A stretch of DNA of 64,000 nucleotides from Methylococcales bacterium (lineage in GTDB: Bacteria; Pseudomonadota; Gammaproteobacteria; Methylococcales; Methylomonadaceae), in assembly GCA_026399015.1 (NCBI GenBank), contig JAPLRS010000043.1, positions 1 through 64,000 on the forward strand, written 5' to 3'. Under the pieces are notes generated by a model, which was not told the origin of the DNA, ran no database searches, and was given only the letters and a program-made list of their open reading frames with translations. Below are positions 1 through 7,398 of the stretch, piece by piece (position 1 is the stretch's first letter; the number at the start of each line of letters is the position of its first letter). A program made the position numbers and the translations under genes.

Positions 1-37
1 ATATAAAGTCTCTTGATGTTGAGTAATACGTTTTCCA

Positions 38-132
38 GACAAGGCAGGCACTCCACACAGTGAAATCCTCCTTGTCTTACATATCGTTCAACCGGTCAAG
101 ATAATTGACGTCGACCGGACAAGTTAATTGTC
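38..132. promoter_or_regulatory. Cluster of operator-like dyads
   Basis: An inverted repeat GACAAGG (38-44) / CCTTGTC (70-76) is followed by two 15-bp dyads, GTCAA-N5-TTGAC (95-109) and GACAA-N5-TTGTC (118-132). These last two sit in a 23-bp imperfect tandem repeat, so they lie about two helical turns apart. The pattern of repeated GACAA/TTGTC half-sites suggests repressor binding sites ahead of the first island gene. No protein can be assigned; the AlpA-like regulator just downstream is one candidate. Confidence 0.45.
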
Positions 133-193
133 GCCGAACAGGTTGGATGCTCAAATAACTACACCTATTGGTATTACAGGTCCTCAGGACATA

Positions 194-520
194 ATGAGTT
201 CTGCAGAAACTGGTTTATATACTTTATTAATAGGAAAAACATTTGCTAATGGAACAACGACAGTTTTAAGTAATATTCCGGAGTGCTCAGATGCAATGAT
301 TAAAGGTGCTAAGAGAAGATTAGCACAATATTTAATTGATAATGAGGAAGCCATGGAAATCGCTAAAAAAGCTGTTGACTGCAATATTGATGAAAGTGGG
401 TTTAAGTTTTATCAATTACCTCTTGGCGCTGTTGATGAAGCAATCAATGCAGCTAATGATGAATTGTCAGAAAGAGAAACGATGATCGCCCAAAGTGATG
501 CAATGTTCAAATTCTCTTAA
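194..520 (+). CDS. Unknown island protein
   Basis: I do not recognise this family. The frame is open from a TTG at 128, but that codon lies inside an operator-like dyad, so I prefer the ATG at 194 (about 108 residues). The protein is soluble with no signal peptide. It has a basic helix around KGAKRRLAQYLIDNEEAMEIA and an acidic helical C-terminus (DELSERETMIAQSD), suggesting a small mostly helical protein. It ends 12 bases before the AlpA-type regulator start and is probably in the same transcript. Base composition is AT-rich like the rest of the island. Confidence 0.5.
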   Translation: MSSAETGLYTLLIGKTFANGTTTVLSNIPECSDAMIKGAKRRLAQYLIDNEEAMEIAKKAVDCNIDESGFKFYQLPLGAVDEAINAANDELSERETMIAQSDAMFKFS

Positions 521-532
521 TAGGAGATGAAT

Positions 533-754
533 ATGTTGATTAAGTTAAATGAAGTAAAAGCAAAAACAGGCTTAAGTCGCTCAAGCATCTACGCTTATAT
601 TGATAAAGGCATATTTCCAGCTCAAGTAAAGTTAGGAGAGCGTTGTGTTGCCTGGGTTGATATTGAGATTGAGTCTTGGGTTCAAGGCAAGATTAATGCA
701 CGTGATGCAGTGAATGACGAAGATTTTATTAACAAAACAGGAGAAAAAAAATGA
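533..754 (+). CDS. AlpA-family DNA-binding regulator
   Basis: Small MerR-like/AlpA winged-helix protein of 73 residues. The first half holds the helix-turn-helix (KLNEVKAKTGLSRSSIYAYI), followed by the family's typical KGIFPAQVKLGERCVAWVDIEIESWV segment, where the wing and the W-x-x-x-E/D-I-x-x-W pattern are clear. AlpA proteins in P4-like phages and islands control integrase expression or act as excision factors. The ATG at 533 has AGGAG (522-526) at six bases; the in-frame ATG at 527 touches that ribosome site and is less likely. It overlaps the next gene by ATGA. Confidence 0.88.
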   Translation: MLIKLNEVKAKTGLSRSSIYAYIDKGIFPAQVKLGERCVAWVDIEIESWVQGKINARDAVNDEDFINKTGEKK

Positions 755-996
755 AAAAATATGTTGTTTATTATAGCTTTACTGGGTATCTGAATGATGT
801 TGTTTATATGAATGAAAATGTAGACGATCATGACAAAATTAGTGATGAGTTTTTTGATAATCATTCAGAAAGCGAATATGCAGAATGCGGTAATTGGGAG
901 GATCCCATAATAACTGACATCGTAGAAGTTGAGTTACAACAATGGGAAATAGACAAATATTGTGAAGATGAAGAAGATTTAAATACTAAACAATAA
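751..996 (+). CDS. Small highly acidic island protein
   Basis: An 81-residue protein translationally coupled to the AlpA-like gene by an ATGA overlap, with GGAG just upstream. About 23 Asp/Glu against 5 Lys/Arg make it strongly acidic, and the acidic residues are spread along the chain with a dense CEDEED patch near the end. No family is recognised. Small acidic proteins of mobile elements are sometimes DNA mimics or anti-defence proteins, but nothing in the sequence beyond charge supports that here. Confidence 0.6.
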   Translation: MKKYVVYYSFTGYLNDVVYMNENVDDHDKISDEFFDNHSESEYAECGNWEDPIITDIVEVELQQWEIDKYCEDEEDLNTKQ

Positions 997-1025
997 ATAA
1001 TTTTATTTGTTCAGTATTAAAAAAA

Positions 1026-1251
1026 GCTAGCTTATAGCTAGGTTAGGATCCCTTTGCGCTGATTTTTTGATAGGAAGAAGCGCAGGGGGAACTTTTAAAA
1101 CCCATTTAAAAAGTTCGAGGTAATTTTATGTCAGGTTAGCAAATAAGACAACACTTTAGTGAACAAATAAACAATTAAGCCTGCTAGGTTGTGGGCTTAA
1201 TACAAATGCGCCATTAAATGATGGCCAAGAATATTAATCGCCGAAGGGCGG
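1026..1251 (+). other. Highly structured leader / possible small RNA
   Basis: The 268-base gap before the 347-aa gene contains six inverted repeats in series: CTAGC/GCTAG (1027-1041); a 12-bp stem 1049-1060 with 1079-1090, two of the pairs G-U; AACTTTT/AAAAGTT (1090-1115); ATTAAGCC/GGCTTAAT (1174-1201); GCCAT/ATGGC (1210-1225); and CGCC-GAAG-GGCG (1239-1250). The last one touches the GGAGG ribosome site (1250-1254) of the gene starting at 1265. This density in AT-rich DNA suggests a structured RNA: a cis-regulatory leader or a small RNA transcribed with the gene. Confidence 0.5.
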
Positions 1252-1264
1252 AGGTAGTAAAACA

Positions 1265-2308
1265 ATGAGTAGTAAGATTTTAAATATATCAAACAGTGAA
1301 GAAGTAGTAACTCCATCAATTATTGATTATAAATATGAATGGGAACGTAGAATTGCAGGGGAATGGGTAGATTATTACTATAGAGATGAAATGACATTCA
1401 ATGAAGTTGTCTGCGATTATGTGGATTTTGAATATGTGAAATTTACAATAAAAGTGTGCGATGAAGATGTTACTTTGTTTGTCCATATCTCAAAAGATAG
1501 GGAGATTTTAAAGGTAGAGAATCCAGAACATCACAGTGTCAGTGCTGATATCATTTTAGAAGAAGTTTTTAATATTAGTATGCGATTAAACAATAAGAAA
1601 GCAATAGATCAGTTTGTACAAAAGTTTAGATTTTTACCAAGAAATTATCGAGTTGAGTTAGAAGGTTCTTTTGCAAACAACATTGTTGGAGAGTTAACTC
1701 AAAAACAATTTAATTATTGGAATACTAATGTATCTAGATATATTTTGGATAAATTAGTATATGGATTTGATAAATTATATAAAAAAGATTTTATTACAAT
1801 GCCAGCATTAAAAAACGTACCTGGAATTAGTGGAATAAAAAGTCTTTTCCAATTGGTTATACCAGAGGATGTTAAACTTTTTGATAAAGGCCGTTGGTGG
1901 GAGCCTCATAACTTATGGGGATCATCTGGTGTTTTTTTTGATCGTGGTTTATCAAGTGTTATTGTTTATGATGAAAATGGAACGTTAGTTTGGAAAACTT
2001 ATTTAGATTCGTGTGATTTAAAACAACAGAATATACCTGTTGTTTTAGGTAAACAATTCAATACTGAGCAGGATATTAAATCTGGTGCATATGTATTTAG
2101 TGTTGATAATACAGATAACGGTTTATATAAGGAGGGGATTTTTCGCTTATGTGAGGAGTTTGATGCTTCAAAATTTGAATTTCATTACGTACTTTTTAAT
2201 AATGAAAAGTACATTAATCGAGTATTTTATAAAAGGCGTGAGATTAATATGGGACATAATAATAGTACAGGTAATTGGATGTCATGGCAGTTATTTGAGA
2301 AAAAATGA
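1265..2308 (+). CDS. Unknown 347-aa island cargo protein
   Basis: Family not recognised. The ATG at 1265 follows GGCGGAGG at about ten bases. The product is soluble, with no signal peptide or membrane span, and is rich in aromatic residues and Asn/Lys. Visible segments include an aromatic N-terminal stretch (KYEWERRIAGEWVDYYYRDE), a middle part containing KNVPGISGIKSLFQLVIPE, and a C-terminal region with GRWWEPHNLWGSSGVFFDRG. No reverse transcriptase, nuclease, kinase or helicase motif was seen. Its position between an AlpA-type regulator and the integrase marks it as island cargo; defence or toxin functions are common there but unproven here. Confidence 0.65.
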   Translation: MSSKILNISNSEEVVTPSIIDYKYEWERRIAGEWVDYYYRDEMTFNEVVCDYVDFEYVKFTIKVCDEDVTLFVHISKDREILKVENPEHHSVSADIILEEVFNISMRLNNKKAIDQFVQKFRFLPRNYRVELEGSFANNIVGELTQKQFNYWNTNVSRYILDKLVYGFDKLYKKDFITMPALKNVPGISGIKSLFQLVIPEDVKLFDKGRWWEPHNLWGSSGVFFDRGLSSVIVYDENGTLVWKTYLDSCDLKQQNIPVVLGKQFNTEQDIKSGAYVFSVDNTDNGLYKEGIFRLCEEFDASKFEFHYVLFNNEKYINRVFYKRREINMGHNNSTGNWMSWQLFEKK

Positions 2309-2430
2309 TCAAGTTTGCAATACCCTCTTCCCGCCTCTCTTAGCCTAATAGCAGGGTTGGGCAGTCAATTTAGCTAAAGTTTTATCCCAGTTATGCAATG
2401 TCATTGTATGCATAGCTGGGATAGATTTGT

Positions 2431-3660
2431 TTAGTTAGCCTTCAAAGTATCTAGATAGTCAGCCCACTCTTGCATCATTTCATGACGCTTTGGTAGATGG
2501 GCTGTCCTATTATAGGCTCTTCCATTCGCATCCCTAACGGCATGAGCCAGTTGATGTTCAATAAGATCTACTCTTACACCAAGTACTTCATCTAAGATTG
2601 TTCTAGCCATAGCTCTGAAGCCATGAGTTGTCATTATGTCTTTTCCATATCCTAATCTTCTTAATGCTGCATTAAGCGTATTTTCGCTCATACATTTGTC
2701 ACCGCGTGGTGTACGCTCTGATGGAAATATAAAGCGACCTTTTCCAGTAAGTGGACGTAACTCTTCTAAGATAGCGTATGCTTGGCGTGATAATGGGACG
2801 ATATGCTCTGTTTTTGTTTTGGTTACTAAATAACGCCATTCTTTAGTTTCAAGGTCAATTTGACTCCATTCGGCAGCACGTAATTCACCTGGTCTTACAA
2901 ATAATAAAGGCGCAAGTCTTAATCCACACATTACAGGAAAAGAGCCTTGAAATCCGTCAATAGCTCTTAATAACCCGGCAACTTCTTTGGGTTCAGTGAT
3001 TGCGGCAAAATGGTGGGTTTTAGGTATCGGTAATGCGCCTTTTAAATCCGGTGTTATATCTCTTTCAGCGCGACTGGTTGCTACTGCATATCTAAATACT
3101 TGACCACAGATTTGTAATGTTCTGTGAGCGGTTTCAATTGTGCCTCTATCTTCTATTCGTCTTAAGCAAGTAAGAATATCAATGGGAAGAATTTCAGTTA
3201 CTTGTTTGCTTCCTAGCCAGGGAAAAATATTCTTTTCTAGCATTCGTTTTGATCTATTGTCTTTCTTTTCCCAGTCATTGACTTTTTTCTCACCCCACTC
3301 TCTGGCGATATATTCAAAGCTATTGATTATTGTTAAGCCTGATTCAATACGATTTTCATTTTCAATAGTTATTTTTTGATTAATTTTTTCTTCTTTTCGA
3401 GCGTCACTAGGGTTTCTTCCGTTAGCGATCATGCTTCTGGCGTCTTCAGCTTTTCTTCTGGCGTCGGATAGGCTCGTTTCAGGATAGACACCTAATGATA
3501 GAGTTTTTCTCTTTTGGGCAAAGGTGTAATCAAATCGCCACCATTTTGCGCTATTTGATTTAACGATAAGATAAAGTCCATTCCCGTCATTAAGTCGGAT
3601 GTCTTTGTCTATTGATTTCGCATTGCGAATGCTTATGTCTTTTAGAAGTTCTTTGGCCAT
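2431..3660 (-). CDS. P4-type tyrosine recombinase (island integrase)
   Basis: Site-specific recombinase of about 409 residues. The N-terminal arm-binding DUF4102 domain is recognisable (RNAKSIDKDIRLNDGNGLYL, then YTFAQKRKTLSLGVYPETSL), followed by a core-binding domain and a catalytic domain. Catalytic residues visible: Arg in RPGELRAAEW, Lys in TKTKTEHIVPL, His-x-x-Arg in THGFRAMART, His in EHQLAHAV and the Tyr nucleophile in GRAYNRT. The chosen ATG at 3660 has AAGGTG at five bases; an upstream ATG at 3690 would add ten residues. It lies beside the 3' end of tRNA-Cys and reads away from it, as expected for a tRNA-integrated island, and it appears intact. Confidence 0.95.
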   Translation of the reverse strand: MAKELLKDISIRNAKSIDKDIRLNDGNGLYLIVKSNSAKWWRFDYTFAQKRKTLSLGVYPETSLSDARRKAEDARSMIANGRNPSDARKEEKINQKITIENENRIESGLTIINSFEYIAREWGEKKVNDWEKKDNRSKRMLEKNIFPWLGSKQVTEILPIDILTCLRRIEDRGTIETAHRTLQICGQVFRYAVATSRAERDITPDLKGALPIPKTHHFAAITEPKEVAGLLRAIDGFQGSFPVMCGLRLAPLLFVRPGELRAAEWSQIDLETKEWRYLVTKTKTEHIVPLSRQAYAILEELRPLTGKGRFIFPSERTPRGDKCMSENTLNAALRRLGYGKDIMTTHGFRAMARTILDEVLGVRVDLIEHQLAHAVRDANGRAYNRTAHLPKRHEMMQEWADYLDTLKAN

Positions 3661-3695
3661 AGGGACACCTTGAAATAGTTTAATTTTCAAATGTG

Positions 3696-3845
3696 CAGTA
3701 ACTATATCTACAGTTACTCCATAAAATTGAGTTACTGTAAAATTTACTGCAAAAAATGTCGATTGTTACTGTATTTTACTGTATTTTGTTGGATAACAAG
3801 AAGCCATTAACTCTATGAATGACAAGGGCTAATGTATTTTACTGG
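3696..3845. repeat. TTACTG repeats, candidate integrase arm/att region
   Basis: Between the integrase start and tRNA-Cys the hexamer TTACTG or its complement occurs repeatedly: 3696-3701 inverted, a partial GTTACT at 3713, and direct copies near 3732, 3744, 3766, 3776 and 3839, several extended to GTTACTGTA. Short repeated sites between an integrase gene and the attachment tRNA are typical of arm-type integrase or excisionase sites. The stretch also carries the integrase promoter region. The partner attachment site is outside the window. Confidence 0.5.
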
Positions 3846-3864
3846 AAGTGTTTGGAAGTACTAA

Positions 3865-3938
3865 TGGAGGCTGCGGGCGGAGTCGAACCGCCGTAGATGG
3901 CTTTGCAGGCCACTGCATAACCGTTTTGCTACGCAGCC
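3865..3938 (-). tRNA. tRNA-Cys (GCA)
   Basis: Reverse-strand cloverleaf with acceptor stem GGCTGCG/CGCAGCC, anticodon GCA in the loop CTGCAAA, T-arm GGTTCGACTCC, discriminator T and an encoded CCA end. Its 3' end faces the integrase gene, so it is the likely insertion target of the island; the tRNA itself is complete. Confidence 0.96.
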
Positions 3939-3952
3939 TTAAAAGGATAAAT

Positions 3953-3981
3953 AAAAAAGCCGCGATGTTCGCGGCTTTTTT
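3953..3981. terminator. Bidirectional intrinsic terminator between tRNAs
   Basis: Perfect hairpin GCCGCGA-TGT-TCGCGGC with six A before and six T after, so it can end transcription on both strands. It lies between tRNA-Gly and tRNA-Cys, implying that the two tRNAs are not a simple uninterrupted transcript. Confidence 0.8.
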
Positions 3982-3992
3982 ATTTTAAAATT

Positions 3993-4067
3993 TGGAGCGG
4001 GAAACGAGGCTCGAACTCGCGACCCCAACCTTGGCAAGGTTGTGCTCTACCACTGAGCTATTCCCGC
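3993..4067 (-). tRNA. tRNA-Gly (GCC)
   Basis: Reverse-strand cloverleaf with acceptor GCGGGAA/TTCCCGC, D-arm AGCTCAGTGGTAGAGC, anticodon GCC in CTTGCCAAG, T-arm GAGTTCGAGCCTC, discriminator T and an encoded CCA. Confidence 0.97.
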
Positions 4068-4120
4068 ATAGAATTTATTCGACGTATTATATAGATTAAA
4101 TAAATTCTGTCAAACTATTT

Positions 4121-4657
4121 TTACTGAATATCGATTGATAAAGCCCAAGCTTCAGTATTTTGGCATGAGCCATCTTCAACTTTAACTTTAGTATAAGTTT
4201 TTTGTTTACCGTAAGCATCAGCAAATTCAAGAACTCTTACAGAGGTACCTTGAGCGATGTGTTGGCAAGCTCCGTTTCTATCCGCTTCTTCAGTATCATC
4301 ATAAGCTGCGATAGCGCCAGGAGTTGAAACTAAACGCACTGTAGCTGATGGATCATAAGCATTGGCACTTTTTAAGTGGTAAACCTGACCAATTTCTAAG
4401 TTTTTAATAACAGGGCCATTTAATGCAGGTTTGTTGCCATCACCACCTGAGGCAAAAAGAACGATTAATATAAGAGCCACACCACCAATAGCACCAAAAA
4501 ATACTTTAGGGTTTGATTCTTTTAAGCTTAAAAATGAAGCGAATGCGCCGCTTGCTGCACTAGGTGCTGAATCTGCTGCTGGTGCAACGCTTTCTGTGCT
4601 AGTTACGGGTTCTTGTTGTACAACTTCTTCTGGGCTAGTGTTCTCTTCAGTACTCAT
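4121..4657 (-). CDS. Single-span membrane protein with periplasmic domain
   Basis: Unrecognised protein of 178 residues. A Glu/Ala/Pro-rich cytoplasmic tail (residues 1-50) precedes one hydrophobic span (around FFGAIGGVALILIVLFA, 53-69) and a small extracytoplasmic domain. That domain has two cysteines (NGACQHI and DGSCQNT) that could form a disulfide, and SH3-like strand patterns (IGQVYHLKSA, TSVRVLEFADA). The topology resembles small surface-sensing or envelope proteins, but no function can be named. It is a single gene with tRNA-Gly downstream and about 240 bases of AT-rich sequence upstream. Confidence 0.7.
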   Translation of the reverse strand: MSTEENTSPEEVVQQEPVTSTESVAPAADSAPSAASGAFASFLSLKESNPKVFFGAIGGVALILIVLFASGGDGNKPALNGPVIKNLEIGQVYHLKSANAYDPSATVRLVSTPGAIAAYDDTEEADRNGACQHIAQGTSVRVLEFADAYGKQKTYTKVKVEDGSCQNTEAWALSIDIQ

Positions 4658-4894
4658 TTTTCATCCTCACAGTAGTTTAAATTTTATTTATTATAATTGT
4701 AAACAGTTGAATAATTAAGGCTGTTAACTAGGCAACGGATAGTCTGTTTGACTTGTTTATTTTTATTCTAAAGTAGGTGGTCAAGCAATAATTAACCTAC
4801 TAGAACGGTAAACTTACCATAAACACAAAACTTTTCAAGTCAATAATTGTGGTTTTATAGTAGATTTTTATATAAATCGTGATATGAGGCTATT

Positions 4895-5701
4895 TTAGTT
4901 TGGTCCACCTTTCTTAACCATCATGCCTTTTGATGGGTTATAGCCTAGGATAGCAGCCGCCATAAATAGAATAAAAGCGCCCAAGGTGTAAAAAAAAGCG
5001 TGTTGATCAAATTGACCGTACAGTGCAAAACGGATCATTTCTACAGCCTGTGAAAAAGGATTATATTCTGCTAATTTGCTGAGTAATACACTGGATTCTT
5101 TCATTTTCCAGAGGGGGTATAACGCGGTAGACATAAAAAACAACGGAAAGATAACAAAGTTCATCACGCCGGCAAAGTTTTCTAGTTGTTTGATAAAGGT
5201 CGATAAGAGTAAGCCTAGCGCGCCTAACATTAAGCCAGATAACACTAACGCCGGTAGTATCAATGCATAACCCTCCAAAGGTGCTCTAATATCGTAAAAC
5301 CAAGCGATGATTAAAAAGACATACACTTGTAGGATAGAGACACCTGTACCAGCTAATAACTTGCTAAGTAATAAAAACCAGCGCGGTAAGGGGCAAACCA
5401 TTAAGATGCGCATGCTGCCCATTTCTCTGTCATAAACCATCGATAAAGAGCTTTGCATACCATTAAACAACTGAATCATGCCTATTAAACCGGGGGTTAT
5501 GTAAACCTCATATAAGATATAAGTTTCATAAGGTGGGGTTATGGCTAGGCCTAAAGCAGCCCTAAAGCCCGCTGCAAACACAAATAACCAAACTAAGGGT
5601 CTAACCAATGCTGAGATAAAACGTTCGCGTTGGGTAATAAAGCGCCATAATTCTCGGCCAATAATGCCCCACATGGCGCGCCAATAATGCATTAAACTCA
5701 T
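4895..5701 (-). CDS. ABC-2 type permease, PQQ-alcohol-oxidation associated (PedC-like)
   Basis: Integral membrane subunit of an ABC-2 exporter, 268 residues with about six hydrophobic spans. It matches the permease that accompanies PQQ-dependent alcohol dehydrogenase systems: the N-terminus RAMWGIIGRELWRFITQRER, the segment GLIGMIQLFNGMQSSLSMVY and the motif DREMGSMRILMVCPLPRW are characteristic. It overlaps the ATPase gene by ATGA and is the last gene of the four-gene unit. The substrate of this transporter class is not established. Confidence 0.88.
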   Translation of the reverse strand: MSLMHYWRAMWGIIGRELWRFITQRERFISALVRPLVWLFVFAAGFRAALGLAITPPYETYILYEVYITPGLIGMIQLFNGMQSSLSMVYDREMGSMRILMVCPLPRWFLLLSKLLAGTGVSILQVYVFLIIAWFYDIRAPLEGYALILPALVLSGLMLGALGLLLSTFIKQLENFAGVMNFVIFPLFFMSTALYPLWKMKESSVLLSKLAEYNPFSQAVEMIRFALYGQFDQHAFFYTLGAFILFMAAAILGYNPSKGMMVKKGGPN

Positions 5702-6438
5702 GCTTGCTCTCCTTGCGTTAAATTATAAAAGGCATCTTTAATTGCAGTCGTTTGAGTGCTTTCTAACACAGCATCGACGGTACCTTTGGCTTTAATTTGA
5801 CCTTTATGTAACACAATCAAATGGTCATCAGGATAGATTTCATCAATTAAGTGACTGGCCCATAACACCGCTAGATTTTCTTCTTTAGCCAGTTGATGTA
5901 CATATTCAACAATGGCTAAGCGGCTGGGTACATCTAAACCCACAGTCGGTTCATCCAGTAATAATAAAGCCGGTTTATGTAATAAGGCTCTGGCGATTTC
6001 TACGCGACGGCGATGGCCACCATTTAATTGGCGTATTTTCTCAAAGCGTCTGTCATACATATTTAAGCGTTCGAGTTCTTGCTGAATGCGTTGTTGAGCA
6101 ACTTTCTTACTTAAACCATGCAACGCGGTGTGATAACGCAGATTTTGCTCAACGCTTAAGTCCATGTCTAAGGTAGTTTGTTGAAAAACCACCCCTAGTT
6201 TGGCTAGGGCATGACGCGTATCTTTTTGGATATCAAAGCCACATAATTCGATACGACCGGCATGCGTATCGTATAAACGGGTTATTAATGAAAAGAGGGT
6301 AGATTTACCTGCGCCATTAGGCCCCAGTAAAATCGTACATTCTCCGGAATTAATCTCAAAACTGATCTGGTCTAGGGCTTTTTTACCGCTATAAGAAAAA
6401 CTTAAAGCTTCGATGGCTAGAGCTGTTTGTGTGTTCAT
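5698..6438 (-). CDS. ABC transporter ATPase, PQQ-alcohol-oxidation associated
   Basis: Nucleotide-binding subunit partnered with the adjacent permease. Walker A is LLGPNGAGKST, the Q-loop is GVVFQQTTLDMDLSVEQNL, Walker B is ALLLLDEPTVGLDV and the switch His is in WASHLIDE. The signature motif is LNGGHRRRVEIARAL: Asn and His replace the usual Ser and glutamine-side residues of LSGGQ, a variant I associate with this subfamily. I start at the ATG at 6438, which overlaps the beta-propeller stop by ATGA; the ATG at 6459 would extend into the upstream gene. Length about 246 residues. Confidence 0.9.
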   Translation of the reverse strand: MNTQTALAIEALSFSYSGKKALDQISFEINSGECTILLGPNGAGKSTLFSLITRLYDTHAGRIELCGFDIQKDTRHALAKLGVVFQQTTLDMDLSVEQNLRYHTALHGLSKKVAQQRIQQELERLNMYDRRFEKIRQLNGGHRRRVEIARALLHKPALLLLDEPTVGLDVPSRLAIVEYVHQLAKEENLAVLWASHLIDEIYPDDHLIVLHKGQIKAKGTVDAVLESTQTTAIKDAFYNLTQGEQA

Positions 6439-7397
6439 GGTTTTGCTACTACACCCCAAGGATAATTGCCCACACCGACTGATTTAGTCACTGTTTGGCT
6501 TTCAAGATCAATTAATGAAATATCGTTACTCGTGCCGTTAGTGGTATAGAGGCGTTTTTGATCAGGTGAGAAAGCTAAATTCCACACGCGTTGCCCGACT
6601 AATAATACTTTTTCAACTTCATAGGTTTTGGCATTAATCACGGCAACGCGATTAGCAGGGCCTAAGGCGACATAGCCTTTATTGCGATCCTTATCAATAA
6701 TTACACCGACCGGTTGAATCTTATCGTTGGTAATGCCGGGCACATCAAAGTTAATGGTTTTGATGATTTGTTTAGATTGGCTATCAATAATCAGTAGCGT
6801 GCCTGCCATTTCTGAAGTCACCCAGAGTTGTTGACTATCGGCCGTAAAACTAGCCGCTCGTGGCCGTGAATCTACTAAAGTATTAGCCACTATGGTATTG
6901 GTTTTAGTATCAATCCAATGCACCATGTTGGTGGTTTCTGACACACTAATTAGCCATTGATTATCGGGGCTGACGGTAATACCTTCGGGTTCAACGCCGA
7001 CTTTAATCTGCTTAAGCACCTTTTTGTTTTTGATATCAATCACGGTGACTAAGCTATCGTCTTCATTAGACACATACATCTTGTCGCCGGCAGGATTTAA
7101 GGCAAAAGTTTCAGGGTCTTTGCCTGAGGGTAGCTTACCCAGTTCTTTAAAGGAGTTAGCGTCAAATACTTTAATCGTATTGTCGTCACTGGTTGCAATA
7201 TACAGGTGTTTGTTATCAGGGCTCAGTGCAATCCCGCGCGGTCTTTGTCCGACTAGAACTGTTTTAAGTAATTTGCCTTCGATGGGGTCAACAATAGCTA
7301 AAGCATTATCTTTTTCTAGGGTAACAAAGACATTTTCAGCGTGAGCGGTGCTAATAAGACTTAAGGCTAACAACCATTTTAAAGAGTGATACTGCAT
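6435..7397 (-). CDS. Periplasmic YVTN beta-propeller protein, PQQ-associated
   Basis: About 320 residues starting at ATG 7397, one base after the upstream stop. A signal peptide (KWLLALSLISTAHA) precedes repeated propeller blades with PDNKHLYIATSDDNTIKVFD, PAGDKMYVSNEDDSLVTVID and PDQKRLYTTNGTSNDISLID. This fits the YVTN-family beta-propeller found next to PQQ-dependent alcohol dehydrogenases and their ABC transporter. It presumably works in the periplasm as a binding or scaffold protein; the ligand is unknown. The start at 7436 would add 13 residues in front of the signal peptide and is less likely. Confidence 0.88.
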   Translation of the reverse strand: MQYHSLKWLLALSLISTAHAENVFVTLEKDNALAIVDPIEGKLLKTVLVGQRPRGIALSPDNKHLYIATSDDNTIKVFDANSFKELGKLPSGKDPETFALNPAGDKMYVSNEDDSLVTVIDIKNKKVLKQIKVGVEPEGITVSPDNQWLISVSETTNMVHWIDTKTNTIVANTLVDSRPRAASFTADSQQLWVTSEMAGTLLIIDSQSKQIIKTINFDVPGITNDKIQPVGVIIDKDRNKGYVALGPANRVAVINAKTYEVEKVLLVGQRVWNLAFSPDQKRLYTTNGTSNDISLIDLESQTVTKSVGVGNYPWGVVAKP

Positions 7398-7398
7398 T

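Noticed and set aside
128-193. Extended N-terminus of the first island protein from TTG 128
   Set aside because: The codon lies within an operator-like dyad with no ribosome site; ATG 194 is preferred, though not proven.
1026-1265. Retron or diversity-generating element
   Set aside because: The structured RNA recalls retron msr-msd, but the following protein shows no reverse transcriptase motif and no second inverted repeat pair defines an msd.
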